Shown here: positions 1-8,683 of the stretch, one piece after another
How the letters are laid out: the number at the start of each line of letters is the position of its first letter
Numbering within the stretch: the first letter of the stretch is position 1
Assembly (NCBI RefSeq): GCF_022267325.1
Contig: NZ_JAIZBG010000001.1
Location: 1,678,001-1,742,000, forward strand
Direction: 5' to 3'
DNA: 64,000 nucleotides
Origin: Leptospira sanjuanensis
GTDB taxonomy: Bacteria > Spirochaetota > Leptospiria > Leptospirales > Leptospiraceae
Program-made: the position numbers and the translations under genes
Notes under the pieces: model-generated
Seen by the model: only the letters and a program-made list of their open reading frames with translations
What the model was told of the DNA's origin: nothing
The model's database searches: none

Positions 1-1770
1 ACCCGAATTCGTGTCTATGTCCAAAACGATGCATGTGAAGAATTGATTCAAATTTTTGAATGTATGCAGGAACTCGTTGTTGAGGTGATATAGAATTTCC
101 GTAACGCTGTAGATTCCTCGTTTGAGCGATTCGTAGATGGCCTTGATCGCCATCGTAATCAAGGCTGCTTGTATCCCGTGTCCGGTCGCGTCCGCGAGAA
201 AAACGCGGGTCAAACCGGGGCGCAGTTCCATGATGTCGAAAAAGTCGCCTCCCACTTCGCTTAACGGAAGATAGCGGACGATGACCTCGAGTTCGCCTAA
301 GGTTCTATCCTTATGGGAGATGATTCCGGATTGGATTTTTTTCGCCGTGGAAAGGTCGTTTTGGATGAGGTTCAAATTTTCCTCGAGTTCTTTGGCGAGA
401 ACTTCCTTTTCCTTGATATTCAATCGGATCTTTCCGAGGACGGAATTGTATCGTTCCGCGATCTGTCCGACTTCGGTGAACGGTTCGATCGAAAGATCCT
501 TGCTCAAATCTCCCGTTCGTTTTTGATATTCCATCTCCAAAAAAAGATCGATGAGTTCGGTCGTAGCTCTGTGTTCCGTATAATTGAGTCCTTTGTGTTC
601 GTTTTGTTCTGAAACGCGAAAGCGGAAAAAACGATTGATCGCGCTCAAAACGACATAGCTCAATCCGAATGCCAAGGCTCCGCAGGAAAGAATTCCGATC
701 GACTGAACGAAAATCTGATGGGAGCGGGACAAGCCCGTTCCTAAAATTTCGGAATTTCCGAAAATTCCCACCGCGAGCGTTCCCCATATACCCGCTGTTA
801 GGTGAACCGGAATCGCACCGACCGCGTCGTCGATTTTCAACCTATCCAAAAGGGATCTGGATTCGAACATAAGAATTCCCGCAACAAATCCGATGATTAC
901 GGAATCGATCGAGTTGACCGCGTGACAGGATGCGGTGATCGCAACCAATCCGGCAAGGGCGCCGTTTAAGGGGAGAGTGGCTTCCGCATATTGAAGACGA
1001 ATCCATCCATAAATCAAAGAGGACGCCATACCGCTGACGGCTGCGAACATAGTGTTGACGATGATCTTAGGAACCGCTCCGGTGAACGCCAATGTGCTTC
1101 CACCGTTAAAGCCGATCCAACCGAGCCATAAGATCAACGTGCCGAGCATCGCCAATGGAAGATTGTGTCCCGTGATATTTCGGATCGAGCCGTCTTCCGC
1201 ATATCTTCCCGAACGATTGCCGAGAATTTTCATCGCCGCAAGTCCGACCCAACCGCCCACGCTGTGAACCGCGGTCGAACCCGCAAAGTCGACAAAGCCC
1301 ATCTTGCCCAACCAACCGGTTGTCGTTTCCCAATGAGAGAGATCCTTTCCCCAAACCCAATGACCGAATACGGGATAGATGATCGCCGATATGACCGCGG
1401 TTACTACGATGTACGCGCCGAACTTCATCCGTTCCGCGACCGCGCCGGAAACGATCGTTGCCGCCGTTCCGCAAAACATAAGTTGGAATAAGAAGAAGAC
1501 CGCTACGTTCGGATTTTCAGCGGAGAACTCGGGGAAGAATGTGTCGATGCCTAAAAAACCGTCCGCGCTTTTGCCGAACATAAAACCGAAGCCGATCGCG
1601 TAAAAGATCAAGGTTGCGATGCCGAAGTCCGTGATGTTTTTGATCGCGACATTGATCGAATTCTTCGTTCTTGTCAAACCGGACTCGAGACAAAGAAACC
1701 CCGCTTGCATAAAGAACACAAGTCCGGAGGAAAGAATGATCCAAAGAATGTCGAAATTCGTTTTAGGCAT
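1..1770 (-). CDS. Ammonium transporter fused to SpoIIE-type PP2C phosphatase (partial, C-term off the left edge)
   Basis: 590 residues are visible from the ATG at 1770, with no stop before the window edge. Residues 1 to about 390 are an Amt/Rh-type membrane channel: many hydrophobic helices and family motifs such as GGWVGLAALK, GHNLPLAMLGT, NGGSTLAFTG and FVAGILMF. A HAMP-like linker (GDLSKDLSIEP, about 415-440) and a coiled coil follow. A SpoIIE/RsbU phosphatase domain starts near residue 475, with VGGDFFDI near 503 and ADATGHGIQAA near 525, both metal-binding motifs. Amt proteins conduct ammonia across the inner membrane; SpoIIE domains dephosphorylate anti-sigma-antagonist proteins. The inferred role is an ammonium sensor (transceptor) with phosphatase output. 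Amt fusions to other signalling domains are known; I cannot say how common this one is. Confidence 0.9.
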   Translation of the reverse strand, partial: MPKTNFDILWIILSSGLVFFMQAGFLCLESGLTRTKNSINVAIKNITDFGIATLIFYAIGFGFMFGKSADGFLGIDTFFPEFSAENPNVAVFFLFQLMFCGTAATIVSGAVAERMKFGAYIVVTAVISAIIYPVFGHWVWGKDLSHWETTTGWLGKMGFVDFAGSTAVHSVGGWVGLAAMKILGNRSGRYAEDGSIRNITGHNLPLAMLGTLILWLGWIGFNGGSTLAFTGAVPKIIVNTMFAAVSGMASSLIYGWIRLQYAEATLPLNGALAGLVAITASCHAVNSIDSVIIGFVAGILMFESRSLLDRLKIDDAVGAIPVHLTAGIWGTLAVGIFGNSEILGTGLSRSHQIFVQSIGILSCGALAFGLSYVVLSAINRFFRFRVSEQNEHKGLNYTEHRATTELIDLFLEMEYQKRTGDLSKDLSIEPFTEVGQIAERYNSVLGKIRLNIKEKEVLAKELEENLNLIQNDLSTAKKIQSGIISHKDRTLGELEVIVRYLPLSEVGGDFFDIMELRPGLTRVFLADATGHGIQAALITMAIKAIYESLKRGIYSVTEILYHLNNEFLHTFKNLNQFFTCIVLDIDTNSG

Positions 1771-1954
1771 CTGCGTCTTGTATGATTCAGACGAGAAAAG
1801 TTTGCAAGAATCATTTTGCGAATTCGATTTTCGGTTTAAAGAAAGGGAAGAATCGAAAGCGAAAATAACGTTATACTATGCTTATAAACCGGGCATTCTG
1901 ATTTGAACCGCGTCAGAAAAGCCAGTTTTAAAGCTCGGTCTTTGGACGCGGGTC

Positions 1955-2620
1955 TTATTCGTTTCCGAGCCCCGATCCGGATATAGGCAATAGTCCGAAG
2001 TCGCTCGCTTTTTTCACCAATTCGGCCCTGTTATGAACATTCAATTTTTTGTATATATTCTTAACGTGATGTTGGATCGTGTATTTGCTTACGCCCAAGA
2101 ATTCCGCCACACGGTTTATCGTTTTTCCGGTAACCATATGATCCAGGATCTGTTTTTCCTTATTCGTAAGTTTGACTCCGTCTCCTACTTTTTTCAATTT
2201 AAAGTTGTTTAATACTCGAAACGCGATCGTCGGAGTGATGATGGCTCCGCCGCGTAAAACGGTGTCTATTACCTCGATAATGTCCTTGAGTTCCGATTTG
2301 AGGATATAACCGATCGCACCGTAGCGAAGGGAGTTGTAGATCAGCTCGTCCGAGTTCATATTGCTGAGCATGATCTTGCTCGTCGCAGGGTCCCTTTCCG
2401 AAAGTTTTGCGGCAAGTTCCACGCCGTTCATGCCGGGAAGCATGATGTCCAAAAAAACGATGTCCAATGACTTTCCTTTTTCATCCTTCCAAAAGGATTC
2501 TGCCGAGTCCCAGTGAAGAATTTCCTCCACGTCGGGAACGGATTCCAAAACTTTGAGAATTTGATTTTTGTAATTCTCGTCGTTTTCCACGATTCCGATC
2601 TTAATATCTTTCGTTTCCAT
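1955..2620 (-). CDS. LuxR/NarL-family response regulator
   Basis: The protein has 221 residues: an N-terminal receiver domain (DIVFLDIMLPGMNG carries the phosphoacceptor Asp; ...YILKSE has the conserved Lys) and a C-terminal LuxR-type helix-turn-helix (LTNKEKQILDHMVTGKTINR, then HVKNIYKKL). I chose the ATG at 2620 because GGAGG lies five bases before it; an ATG at 2632 sits inside that Shine-Dalgarno sequence and would add only four residues. It starts a few bases after the stop of the hybrid kinase at 2637-5801, so the two form an operon. The last part of that kinase is a NarX-like HisKA_3/ATPase core, the usual partner of this regulator family, so a cognate pair is likely (inference). Confidence 0.92.
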   Translation of the reverse strand: METKDIKIGIVENDENYKNQILKVLESVPDVEEILHWDSAESFWKDEKGKSLDIVFLDIMLPGMNGVELAAKLSERDPATSKIMLSNMNSDELIYNSLRYGAIGYILKSELKDIIEVIDTVLRGGAIITPTIAFRVLNNFKLKKVGDGVKLTNKEKQILDHMVTGKTINRVAEFLGVSKYTIQHHVKNIYKKLNVHNRAELVKKASDFGLLPISGSGLGNE

Positions 2621-2636
2621 CGTTTCCTCCATTGCA

Positions 2637-5600
2637 TTAAACCGCTAAAAAACGGCCGGCTTGAATTCTTAATTTTATGGAATATACGTTTTCTAAAAGG
2701 GACATTTCAAGCTTTCCTTCTAGTTTCGCAATCCTTTGGATCAGGTTTTCGGTTCCTCTTCCGGATCGTTCGTTGGAGAGTTTATAATCCGATTCCGATC
2801 TCATATCCATTCGAATTTCATGATTTTCTAAAGAGAAGGCCCAGCTTGAAATTCCTTTTCCGTATTTGAGGTCGTTGTTCGTAACCTCGTTGATGATTCC
2901 GAAAAATTCCATCAGACCCGATTCGTCGCGATGCGATTCGAAAAGACGGAGTAGGTCTTCGTCGGATCGAAAATCGATTTCCCTTCCAGCGTCCGAGTAA
3001 CGTCTGAGGAGAACGAGGTTGACTCCCGCGATGAAATTTTCGGAGACGAGGTTCAAGTCTTCGATACGGAGCATCTGTTCCCTTAACATTCCGATCGATT
3101 GGTTGATCGAGCCGTGTATTTTTTCGATGAGCGTTCGATCGGGTTGTATCTTTCCGCTGAGAAGCTCTTCGGAGAGAAATTTCAGATCGATCAGCTTCGC
3201 GCCTAAGTGATCGTGCAGATCGATGTTGATCCTTTGTCTGACCTGATGAATCGCTTCCCGTTTTTCGTTTTCGTGTTCAAGACGTTTTTTACGACCCTGG
3301 GCGAGTTCGAGAAGATTGTTGATACGGCTCATCAGTTGTACGAAATCGAAGGGTTTTACGAGATAGTCGTTTGCGCCCGCGTTCAATGCGGAGATCAGGT
3401 CGGAATCCCTGTTTTTAGCGGACAACATCAGAATCGGAAGTTCGAAAGAATCGAACGTCTTCCTGATTTCTTTCGCGACTTCCAAACCGGAAAGGCGGGG
3501 CATCATCACGTCCAAAATCACCGCGCCGAAATCGGAATCGTGTTTCAAAATTTCCAGGGCGCGGAAACCGCTCTTTACGACGAGACACTCCATGTTTGCG
3601 AGGGAAAGATAATTCTGTATCACTTCCAGATTTACGGGTTCGTCGTCCACGGCGAGGATTCGAATCTTAGAATCGGATCCGTTTCTTGCGGAGATGAGAC
3701 TTTGTACCGGATCCTCCGCGCTCGTAGAGGAAACGAATTTTGTTAAACGACTTTGTTTTTTGGACTCTTTCGAGTGTTCGTTTTCGATCGCGAGCGGGAT
3801 CGTAAAGTAGAAGCGGGAACCCGCGCCCGAAGTCGATTCGACTTTTATCTCTCCGCCGTGAAGGGAAACGAGGGCTCGGCTGATCGTAAGTCCGAGTCCG
3901 GTTCCTCCGGCGCTTCCGGAATCGCCTGCGTTGATTCTTTCAAAAAATTCGAAGATTCTTTCCTGTTGATCGAGAGGGATTCCGATTCCCGTGTCCGTGA
4001 CGCTGATCTCCGCATAACGGTTGTTAACGATCTTAGCGCTTACGGAGATCCTGCCGGATTCTGTAAACTTGATCGCATTTCCGATTAAATTCTGGAGAAT
4101 CTGCTGAAGCCGATCCTCGTCCGCCCACAAAGGAGGGAAGTCGTTTTCGATTTCGTTTAACAATTGGATTTTGGAAAGATCCACGTTGACTCGATTGAGT
4201 TCCAGAGTGAAGTCCGCCGCCTGTTTGATGTCGACCGGAATTCTTCGTAGATTGAGATCGCTGTGTTTGAGCTTGGAAAAATCCTGTATATCGTTGACCA
4301 GATTGGCGAGACGTTGTCCGCTTGCGACGATCATCTTCAACTGACGTTCCACGAAAGGCGTCAATTCTCCCGCCGCTCCACGTTTGAGGGAATCGGCGAT
4401 TCCTATAATTCCCTGCAAGGGAGTTCTGAGTTCGTGGGAGGTGGTCGCAAGAAACTCATCCTTGAGTTTATCCAAAGAAATCAATCGATCGTTCGACGTT
4501 TGGAGATCCGCCGAAAGTTTCTGGGAGAGATAAAAAGAGATCGCGAACTGTTTCGAAATGATGAATGCCTGCGCTACAAAGAAGATGGAAATTCCGTACG
4601 AGATGAAATACGAGGTGTTTATCACCATATTCGCATATAATAAATCGTTTACAATGATTATAAACAGAAGAATGCAAATCATCAGTCCGATCCAGGCTCC
4701 CACGCGTCGATTGACGATGGCGCGAATCAAAACGTAAACGATGTAGATACATTCCAGAAATACGAACAAACTGAAGATCGGAAGCGTTTTGGAATAAACA
4801 GCCAAGTCCGTTGCCACTACGCTCAGGGAAAGAACGGAGAATGCGAATCCGAACGTGTACAAAATCTTCCGATTGAATTCGTTCGGAAACATGGAACGTA
4901 TAAATAACGCCAGAATGAAACCGCCGATATAAACCGAAAGAAGTTCCAAACGGTATCCTAGATTGAAATCGAACTTCGGAAATAAAGTATAAAGCAAACG
5001 TTCACCCGTTAAAACGATTCGAACGATCGCGACGATTCCTATCAGTGCAAAGAATAAATGAGAAAGTTCCCTTCGCAAAAGGGAAAATAAACTGAGATGA
5101 TAGAAAACTCCGATCAACAATCCGCCCGTGATAAAAAGATCCAGCCAGATCGTTCTTTCCCGAAGCGTGACGAGCTCGGAATGTTTCCCTAAAATAACCT
5201 TGGCCCAAACTCCTCCTTTGGAATGAGCGAAATTGGAAACCTCGATCGCGATCTCGTTCTTTTTCTCCAAACGGAACGGACGGCTGACAGCGGGACGATA
5301 TAAAGGGCGACTCGATTCCGAAGAGGTTCCCACTTCTCCGCTGGATAAAACCCTTTCACCGTTTACGTACAGATTGTAAGCGGTTGCCGCTTCGAGCATT
5401 TTTACGGCCATCGTTTCTTCGGGCTTTTCGAGAAGAAGCGTCATACGATACGTCGCATAGCCGAAGCTCGGAAACTTTTTTCCTTCCATTCCATAATTGT
5501 TCCAAGCATCCGGAACGTTCGCATAAAAGGGAATCGCTTGATTCGTGTCGGAACGGGAGGAATTCTTTTTCTCTTCCCGCAATAAGTCGGAATAAAGTCG

Positions 5601-5801
5601 ACCCCAATCGAACAGCCAATCTCCGTCGAGACTTAGATGTCCCTTGGAAGAAAAATCCCATCCCGGCCGAAGATCCAAAACTCCCGCTTGGACGAGAGGA
5701 GGTTTTTCCGTATAGAGAAGCGGACCGCAGGTTTGCAGAAACAGAAAGAAGGGAAAAATCCAAACGGATCGATATGTACGGATCTTCCCGGCCTTGAACA
5801 T
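2637..5801 (-). CDS. 7TMR-DISM hybrid histidine kinase with a second, NarX-like kinase core
   Basis: The protein has 1054 residues. An N-terminal hydrophobic segment ends in FLFLQTC (possible lipobox, C25). Residues 50-200 look like the extracellular 7TMR-DISMED2 beta-sandwich (LDGDWLFDWG; the YATYRMTLLLE and NLYVNGERVLSSG segments), and 210-410 hold seven membrane helices. A HisKA domain follows ([10 protein letters not shown], His near 455), then HATPase_c (NLIGNAIKFTESG; DTGIGIP; GGTGLGLTIS) and a receiver domain (AVILDVMMPRLSG, Asp near 764). After the receiver comes a second DHp helix, INIDLHDHLGAKL (His near 863), with a degenerate ATPase (NEVTNNDLKYGK, then GRGTENLIQRIAKLEGKLEM). DISM receptors are thought to sense small carbohydrates or related ligands. 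The LuxR-type regulator is encoded immediately downstream. Confidence 0.92.
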   Translation of the reverse strand: MFKAGKIRTYRSVWIFPFFLFLQTCGPLLYTEKPPLVQAGVLDLRPGWDFSSKGHLSLDGDWLFDWGRLYSDLLREEKKNSSRSDTNQAIPFYANVPDAWNNYGMEGKKFPSFGYATYRMTLLLEKPEETMAVKMLEAATAYNLYVNGERVLSSGEVGTSSESSRPLYRPAVSRPFRLEKKNEIAIEVSNFAHSKGGVWAKVILGKHSELVTLRERTIWLDLFITGGLLIGVFYHLSLFSLLRRELSHLFFALIGIVAIVRIVLTGERLLYTLFPKFDFNLGYRLELLSVYIGGFILALFIRSMFPNEFNRKILYTFGFAFSVLSLSVVATDLAVYSKTLPIFSLFVFLECIYIVYVLIRAIVNRRVGAWIGLMICILLFIIIVNDLLYANMVINTSYFISYGISIFFVAQAFIISKQFAISFYLSQKLSADLQTSNDRLISLDKLKDEFLATTSHELRTPLQGIIGIADSLKRGAAGELTPFVERQLKMIVASGQRLANLVNDIQDFSKLKHSDLNLRRIPVDIKQAADFTLELNRVNVDLSKIQLLNEIENDFPPLWADEDRLQQILQNLIGNAIKFTESGRISVSAKIVNNRYAEISVTDTGIGIPLDQQERIFEFFERINAGDSGSAGGTGLGLTISRALVSLHGGEIKVESTSGAGSRFYFTIPLAIENEHSKESKKQSRLTKFVSSTSAEDPVQSLISARNGSDSKIRILAVDDEPVNLEVIQNYLSLANMECLVVKSGFRALEILKHDSDFGAVILDVMMPRLSGLEVAKEIRKTFDSFELPILMLSAKNRDSDLISALNAGANDYLVKPFDFVQLMSRINNLLELAQGRKKRLEHENEKREAIHQVRQRINIDLHDHLGAKLIDLKFLSEELLSGKIQPDRTLIEKIHGSINQSIGMLREQMLRIEDLNLVSENFIAGVNLVLLRRYSDAGREIDFRSDEDLLRLFESHRDESGLMEFFGIINEVTNNDLKYGKGISSWAFSLENHEIRMDMRSESDYKLSNERSGRGTENLIQRIAKLEGKLEMSLLENVYSIKLRIQAGRFLAV

Positions 5802-5968
5802 AAGGAATGTCTTAAATTAGGAATCGAAATAAGGAAACCATTTTTATCTTCTTCGATAATTCCCGAGGTTTGCCGCGATGGAAACCTACTCGTTCGAGTG
5901 GAACGTCGAATCATTGAAAAAGGATTCGGTTTCGATTCTCCGCGTTAGAAAGTCGCTTAACGTTTTTG

Positions 5969-6415
5969 TTAAGACGAACTCCGATTCAATTTCCTGAATA
6001 TTCGAAGCAATTCTCCGGTTTCTTTGGACGTAAGCTTGGATGCGAAAAGTTCGCGGATTCCTTCTTCGTAGATCGGCCAGGAATCTTTGAGAGCTTGGAT
6101 TCCGGAGGATGTGATTTCCACGATGAATTCCCGAGCGTCTTCTTCGCTTTTTTCCCGTTTTAAAAAACCCTCGGCTACCAGTTTGTCCACCGAGCGGGTC
6201 AAAGCGCTTTTACTGAGGATGATTTCCTGCGCGATGTCGGACATTCTGGATCTTCTTTTGGGTTTCGTATAAACCGAGTAGAGAACGTCGTACCAAGTAA
6301 GGGAAATCGCCTTGGTTTTCGCGAGCTCCGATTCGATTTTGGAGGAAGCGGCTGAGTAAAATTTCAATCCGGCGGCCCAGGAATCTATGGTCGGTTTGGA
6401 GATTTTTTCCTTCAT
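5969..6415 (-). CDS. MarR-family transcriptional regulator
   Basis: The 148-residue protein has the MarR winged-helix layout: an N-terminal dimerisation helix, LTWYDVLYSVY, the recognition segment RMSDIAQEIILSKSALTRSV and the wing region LVAEGFLKREKSEEDARE, then C-terminal helices. MarR proteins are dimers that usually repress their own promoter and a divergent gene, and are released by a small ligand. Two perfect palindromes lie between this gene and the divergent SnoaL-like gene at 6540, the nearer one 22 bases from the start codon. This strongly suggests autoregulation and joint control of both genes. The ligand cannot be read from the sequence. Confidence 0.9.
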   Translation of the reverse strand: MKEKISKPTIDSWAAGLKFYSAASSKIESELAKTKAISLTWYDVLYSVYTKPKRRSRMSDIAQEIILSKSALTRSVDKLVAEGFLKREKSEEDAREFIVEITSSGIQALKDSWPIYEEGIRELFASKLTSKETGELLRIFRKLNRSSS

Positions 6416-6436
6416 TTTCGGTGACGGTTTAAATTT

Positions 6437-6458
6437 TTTAGTTGTAATTACAACTAAA
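6437..6458. promoter_or_regulatory. Perfect 22-bp palindrome, probable MarR operator 1
   Basis: The half-sites TTTAGTTGTAA and TTACAACTAAA form a perfect inverted repeat. The core TAGTTGTAATTACAACTA has the length and symmetry of MarR operators. It lies just before the marR start codon, where a bound dimer would block transcription of marR. Confidence 0.75.
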
Positions 6459-6473
6459 TTTTCGTAAATTGTA

Positions 6474-6493
6474 TTAGTTGCAATTGCAACTAA
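6474..6493. promoter_or_regulatory. Perfect 20-bp palindrome, probable MarR operator 2
   Basis: TTAGTTGCAATTGCAACTAA is perfectly symmetric and shares the TTAGTTG half-site with the palindrome at 6437. The centres are 36 bp apart. It lies upstream of the SnoaL-like gene at 6540, so it probably controls that promoter. Confidence 0.75.
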
Positions 6494-6539
6494 AGTTCTT
6501 TCCGAATTTTAACCGGCAAGAATTCAAAAGGAGTAAACA

Positions 6540-6911
6540 ATGAGTACCGAAACCCAAACCATCCAGAAGAACGTGACCAAACTGAACGAAATGATTCTTG
6601 CCGGAGAAGTAATCAAAGCCTTCGAAGAATTCTATCATCCGAACGTCGTGATGCAGGAAAACACGCAAAACCCGACCGTAGGTTTTGAAGCCAATCTCGC
6701 GAGAGAAAAGGACTTCGTTTCCAAAGTGAAATGGAATCACGCGGCCGTACTGAGTTCGATCATTGACGACGAAAAAAACAGAAGCGTCGTCGAATGGGAA
6801 ATCGATTACGTTCATAAGGAATGGGGTCATATCAAAACGACGCAAGCAAGCGTACAAACTTGGAAGGATGGAAAGATCATCCACGAGCGTTTTTACTACT
6901 CGGTCAACTGA
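6540..6911 (+). CDS. SnoaL-like / NTF2-fold protein
   Basis: The 123-residue protein has the pattern of the SnoaL_2/NTF2-like fold: an N-terminal helix pair (LNEMILAGEVIKAFEEFYHPN), NPTVGFEANLAREKDFV, then beta strands ending in ASVQTWKDGKIIHERFYYS. Members are small cone-shaped barrels acting as isomerases, hydrolases or ligand binders; the substrate here is unknown. A strong Shine-Dalgarno (AAAGGAG) sits before the ATG. It is divergent from marR with two operators between, so it is probably derepressed by the MarR ligand. A strong hairpin follows the stop. Confidence 0.85.
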   Translation: MSTETQTIQKNVTKLNEMILAGEVIKAFEEFYHPNVVMQENTQNPTVGFEANLAREKDFVSKVKWNHAAVLSSIIDDEKNRSVVEWEIDYVHKEWGHIKTTQASVQTWKDGKIIHERFYYSVN

Positions 6912-6919
6912 GTCATCAA

Positions 6920-6946
6920 CGGGATGGGAAAATATTTCCCGTCCCG
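6920..6946 (+). terminator. Stem-loop after the SnoaL-like gene
   Basis: The arms CGGGATGGGAAA and TTTCCCGTCCCG pair over 12 bp with one G-T wobble around an ATA loop, eight bases after the stop at 6911. No clear T-tract follows, so termination may be weak or the hairpin may protect the 3' end. Confidence 0.55.
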
Positions 6947-7059
6947 TACTCGGTTTCAAACAGCTCGGTAGAATAGATTCATACCCGTTCCCGGGATTTT
7001 TCCCGGATTTTTTTTTATACGATTGCGCTTTTTTTCCGTACGGCTTCTTTGGAAACGAA

Positions 7060-7941
7060 ATGTCTCCGAGAAAAAACAAACCTCCGATGCTCGCTCTTTC
7101 CGACGTCGTTGAACGACGGGATCGTTTTTTCTATATAGGGCGTTTGGAGGATCTTCCGCCTAACTTTCAAGAATACGATAGCGCGCATCGTCATTCTTAC
7201 TTTGCGCTTTTTTTCTTTGAGAAAGGAGAAGGCATTCATACGATCGATTTTCAGGAATTTACGATCGAGCCGAACTCATTGTTCTTTTTAAAACCGGGTC
7301 AGGTTCATTCTTGGAAATTTTCAAATCCGGTGAAGGGTTACGCGTTGAAAATCTCTCCCGAATTCTATTCGGAACGGGGAGAAACTCTTTCTTCCTTACG
7401 CGAATTTCCTTTTTTCTCCTTTGCACCCGGTTTGTCCAAAATCGGAATCGATGACGTTTCGAGATTGAACTCCGACTTTCAAAGACTTTTGGAAGAGTTC
7501 GTATCGGATAACGATCAAAAAATGCTTTTCGCATTAACGCAGGTTGCGCTTTATCAGGCGAAAAAAGAATACGCCCGTGGATTCGACGCCCGAACGGATT
7601 CGGGAAAATCCGAAACGGTGGTTTCGTTTCAGAGTCTATTGGAAGAGAATTTTTTGAGGGAACGCAACACTACCTTCTATTCGAGAAAAATCGGAATCGC
7701 ACCCAACACGCTCAACCGGATCTGTCACGAATCTCTCGGTAAGTCGGTCAAAGCAGTCATCCACGATCGGATTCTTCTCGAAATCAAACGGCTTCTGCTA
7801 CATTCGAATTTGAATATTACGCAAATATCATACGAACTCGGATTCGAGGATAACGCGTATTTCAGCCGGTATTTTAAATCGAAGTCCGGGATCTCGCCGG
7901 AAAAGTTTCGGGAATCGCGGACGAAAAACACAACAAAATAG
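7060..7941 (+). CDS. AraC-family regulator with cupin sensor domain
   Basis: The 293-residue protein has an N-terminal AraC-type cupin (about 20-110; HRHSYFALFFFEKGEGIH and NSLFFLKPGQVHSW are typical) and two C-terminal helix-turn-helix motifs (about 205-290), ending in the classical ITQISYELGFEDNAYFSRYF and KSKSGISPEKFRESR. The frame is open upstream into the SnoaL-like gene, but conserved sequence begins near the ATG at 7060, so I use that start. It may activate the doxX gene 65 bp downstream or the gene before it (inference). The cupin domain usually binds a small effector. Confidence 0.88.
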   Translation: MSPRKNKPPMLALSDVVERRDRFFYIGRLEDLPPNFQEYDSAHRHSYFALFFFEKGEGIHTIDFQEFTIEPNSLFFLKPGQVHSWKFSNPVKGYALKISPEFYSERGETLSSLREFPFFSFAPGLSKIGIDDVSRLNSDFQRLLEEFVSDNDQKMLFALTQVALYQAKKEYARGFDARTDSGKSETVVSFQSLLEENFLRERNTTFYSRKIGIAPNTLNRICHESLGKSVKAVIHDRILLEIKRLLLHSNLNITQISYELGFEDNAYFSRYFKSKSGISPEKFRESRTKNTTK

Positions 7942-8006
7942 AAAATCCGTCCATTTACATTTCGGTTTAAATTTTCTATAGTTCTCCTATCTTTAAGGAG
8001 ATTTGA

Positions 8007-8450
8007 ATGGTCGATAAATTCTTTCATACGGAAGCCAGTTGGATTCTTACCTGTTTGAGAATCACGTTAGGCGTTGTTATGCTTCCTCACGGATTGCAGA
8101 AACTTTTCGGATGGTTCGGAGGTTTCGGCTTCGGAGCCACGATGAACTTTTTCTCTTCTCAGGGAATCCCTTCCTTGGTCGCGTTTCTTGTGATCGTCGC
8201 CGAATCCTTCGGTGCGCTCGGTTTGATCCTCGGATTTTGTACGAAACTTTCCGCGTTCGGAATCGCGCTGACGATGATCGGAGCCGCATTCTTTGTCAGG
8301 GAACACGGATTCTTTATGAACTGGTTCGGCAACCAAGGCGGAGAAGGTTTCGAATACCACATTCTTGCGATCGGAATCGCGATCGCGTTGTTGTTCGAAG
8401 GAGGCGGAGCGTTTTCGATAGACGCTTTGATCGCGGAGAAGTTCGAATAA
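8007..8450 (+). CDS. DoxX-family membrane protein
   Basis: The 147-residue protein has four predicted membrane helices and the DoxX signature TCLRITLGVVMLPHGLQKLF followed by GWFGGFGFGATMNFF. The family includes quinone-linked thiosulfate oxidoreductase subunits and many uncharacterised membrane proteins tied to redox stress; the exact reaction is unknown. A strong Shine-Dalgarno (AAGGAGATTTG) precedes the ATG. A perfect intrinsic terminator follows 20 bases after the stop, so the gene ends its transcript. Confidence 0.88.
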   Translation: MVDKFFHTEASWILTCLRITLGVVMLPHGLQKLFGWFGGFGFGATMNFFSSQGIPSLVAFLVIVAESFGALGLILGFCTKLSAFGIALTMIGAAFFVREHGFFMNWFGNQGGEGFEYHILAIGIAIALLFEGGGAFSIDALIAEKFE

Positions 8451-8469
8451 GGTTTCCTTTTCCACACTG

Positions 8470-8496
8470 GATCCCGGGGAAACTCGGGATCTTTTT
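8470..8496 (+). terminator. Intrinsic terminator after doxX
   Basis: A perfect 7-bp stem, GATCCCG with CGGGATC, encloses an 8-base loop and is followed directly by five T. Confidence 0.85.
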
Positions 8497-8683
8497 ATAC
8501 TGCCGCTTTTCTTCTGGTTTGACTCGGAGTTTTTCCGGTGATCTTTCGAAAGGAATCGTTAAACGAAGACTTGGAATTGAATCCCACAAAGTAACAGATG
8601 GAAAGAATGTCTTGTTCCGGATTTTCGTTTAAGAGGGAGACCGCCTCAGCAATTCGATAACGGTTGATATACGCTGCACGCAT
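8495..8683 (-). pseudogene. Truncated AraC-family regulator (C-terminal HTH remnant)
   Basis: The 62 codons encode only the second AraC helix-turn-helix region (YRIAEAVSLLNENPEQDILS, ICYFVGFNSKSSFNDSFRKI, then TGKTPSQTRRK). The sensor domain and the first HTH are absent. The similarity stops near 8684, where a different plus-strand coding remnant begins. It is most likely a decayed gene cut by a deletion or rearrangement; a functional 62-residue protein is unlikely. Confidence 0.75.

Noticed and set aside
311..787. Arg-rich open frame opposite the Amt-SpoIIE gene
   Set aside because: It lies inside the Amt-SpoIIE coding region on the same strand in another frame, has low complexity and no ribosome-binding site; a shadow of the real gene.
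6474..7079. 201-codon minus-strand frame over the SnoaL-like gene
   Set aside because: Antisense to two well-supported genes and covers the operator; the Phe-rich composition is that of an antisense shadow.
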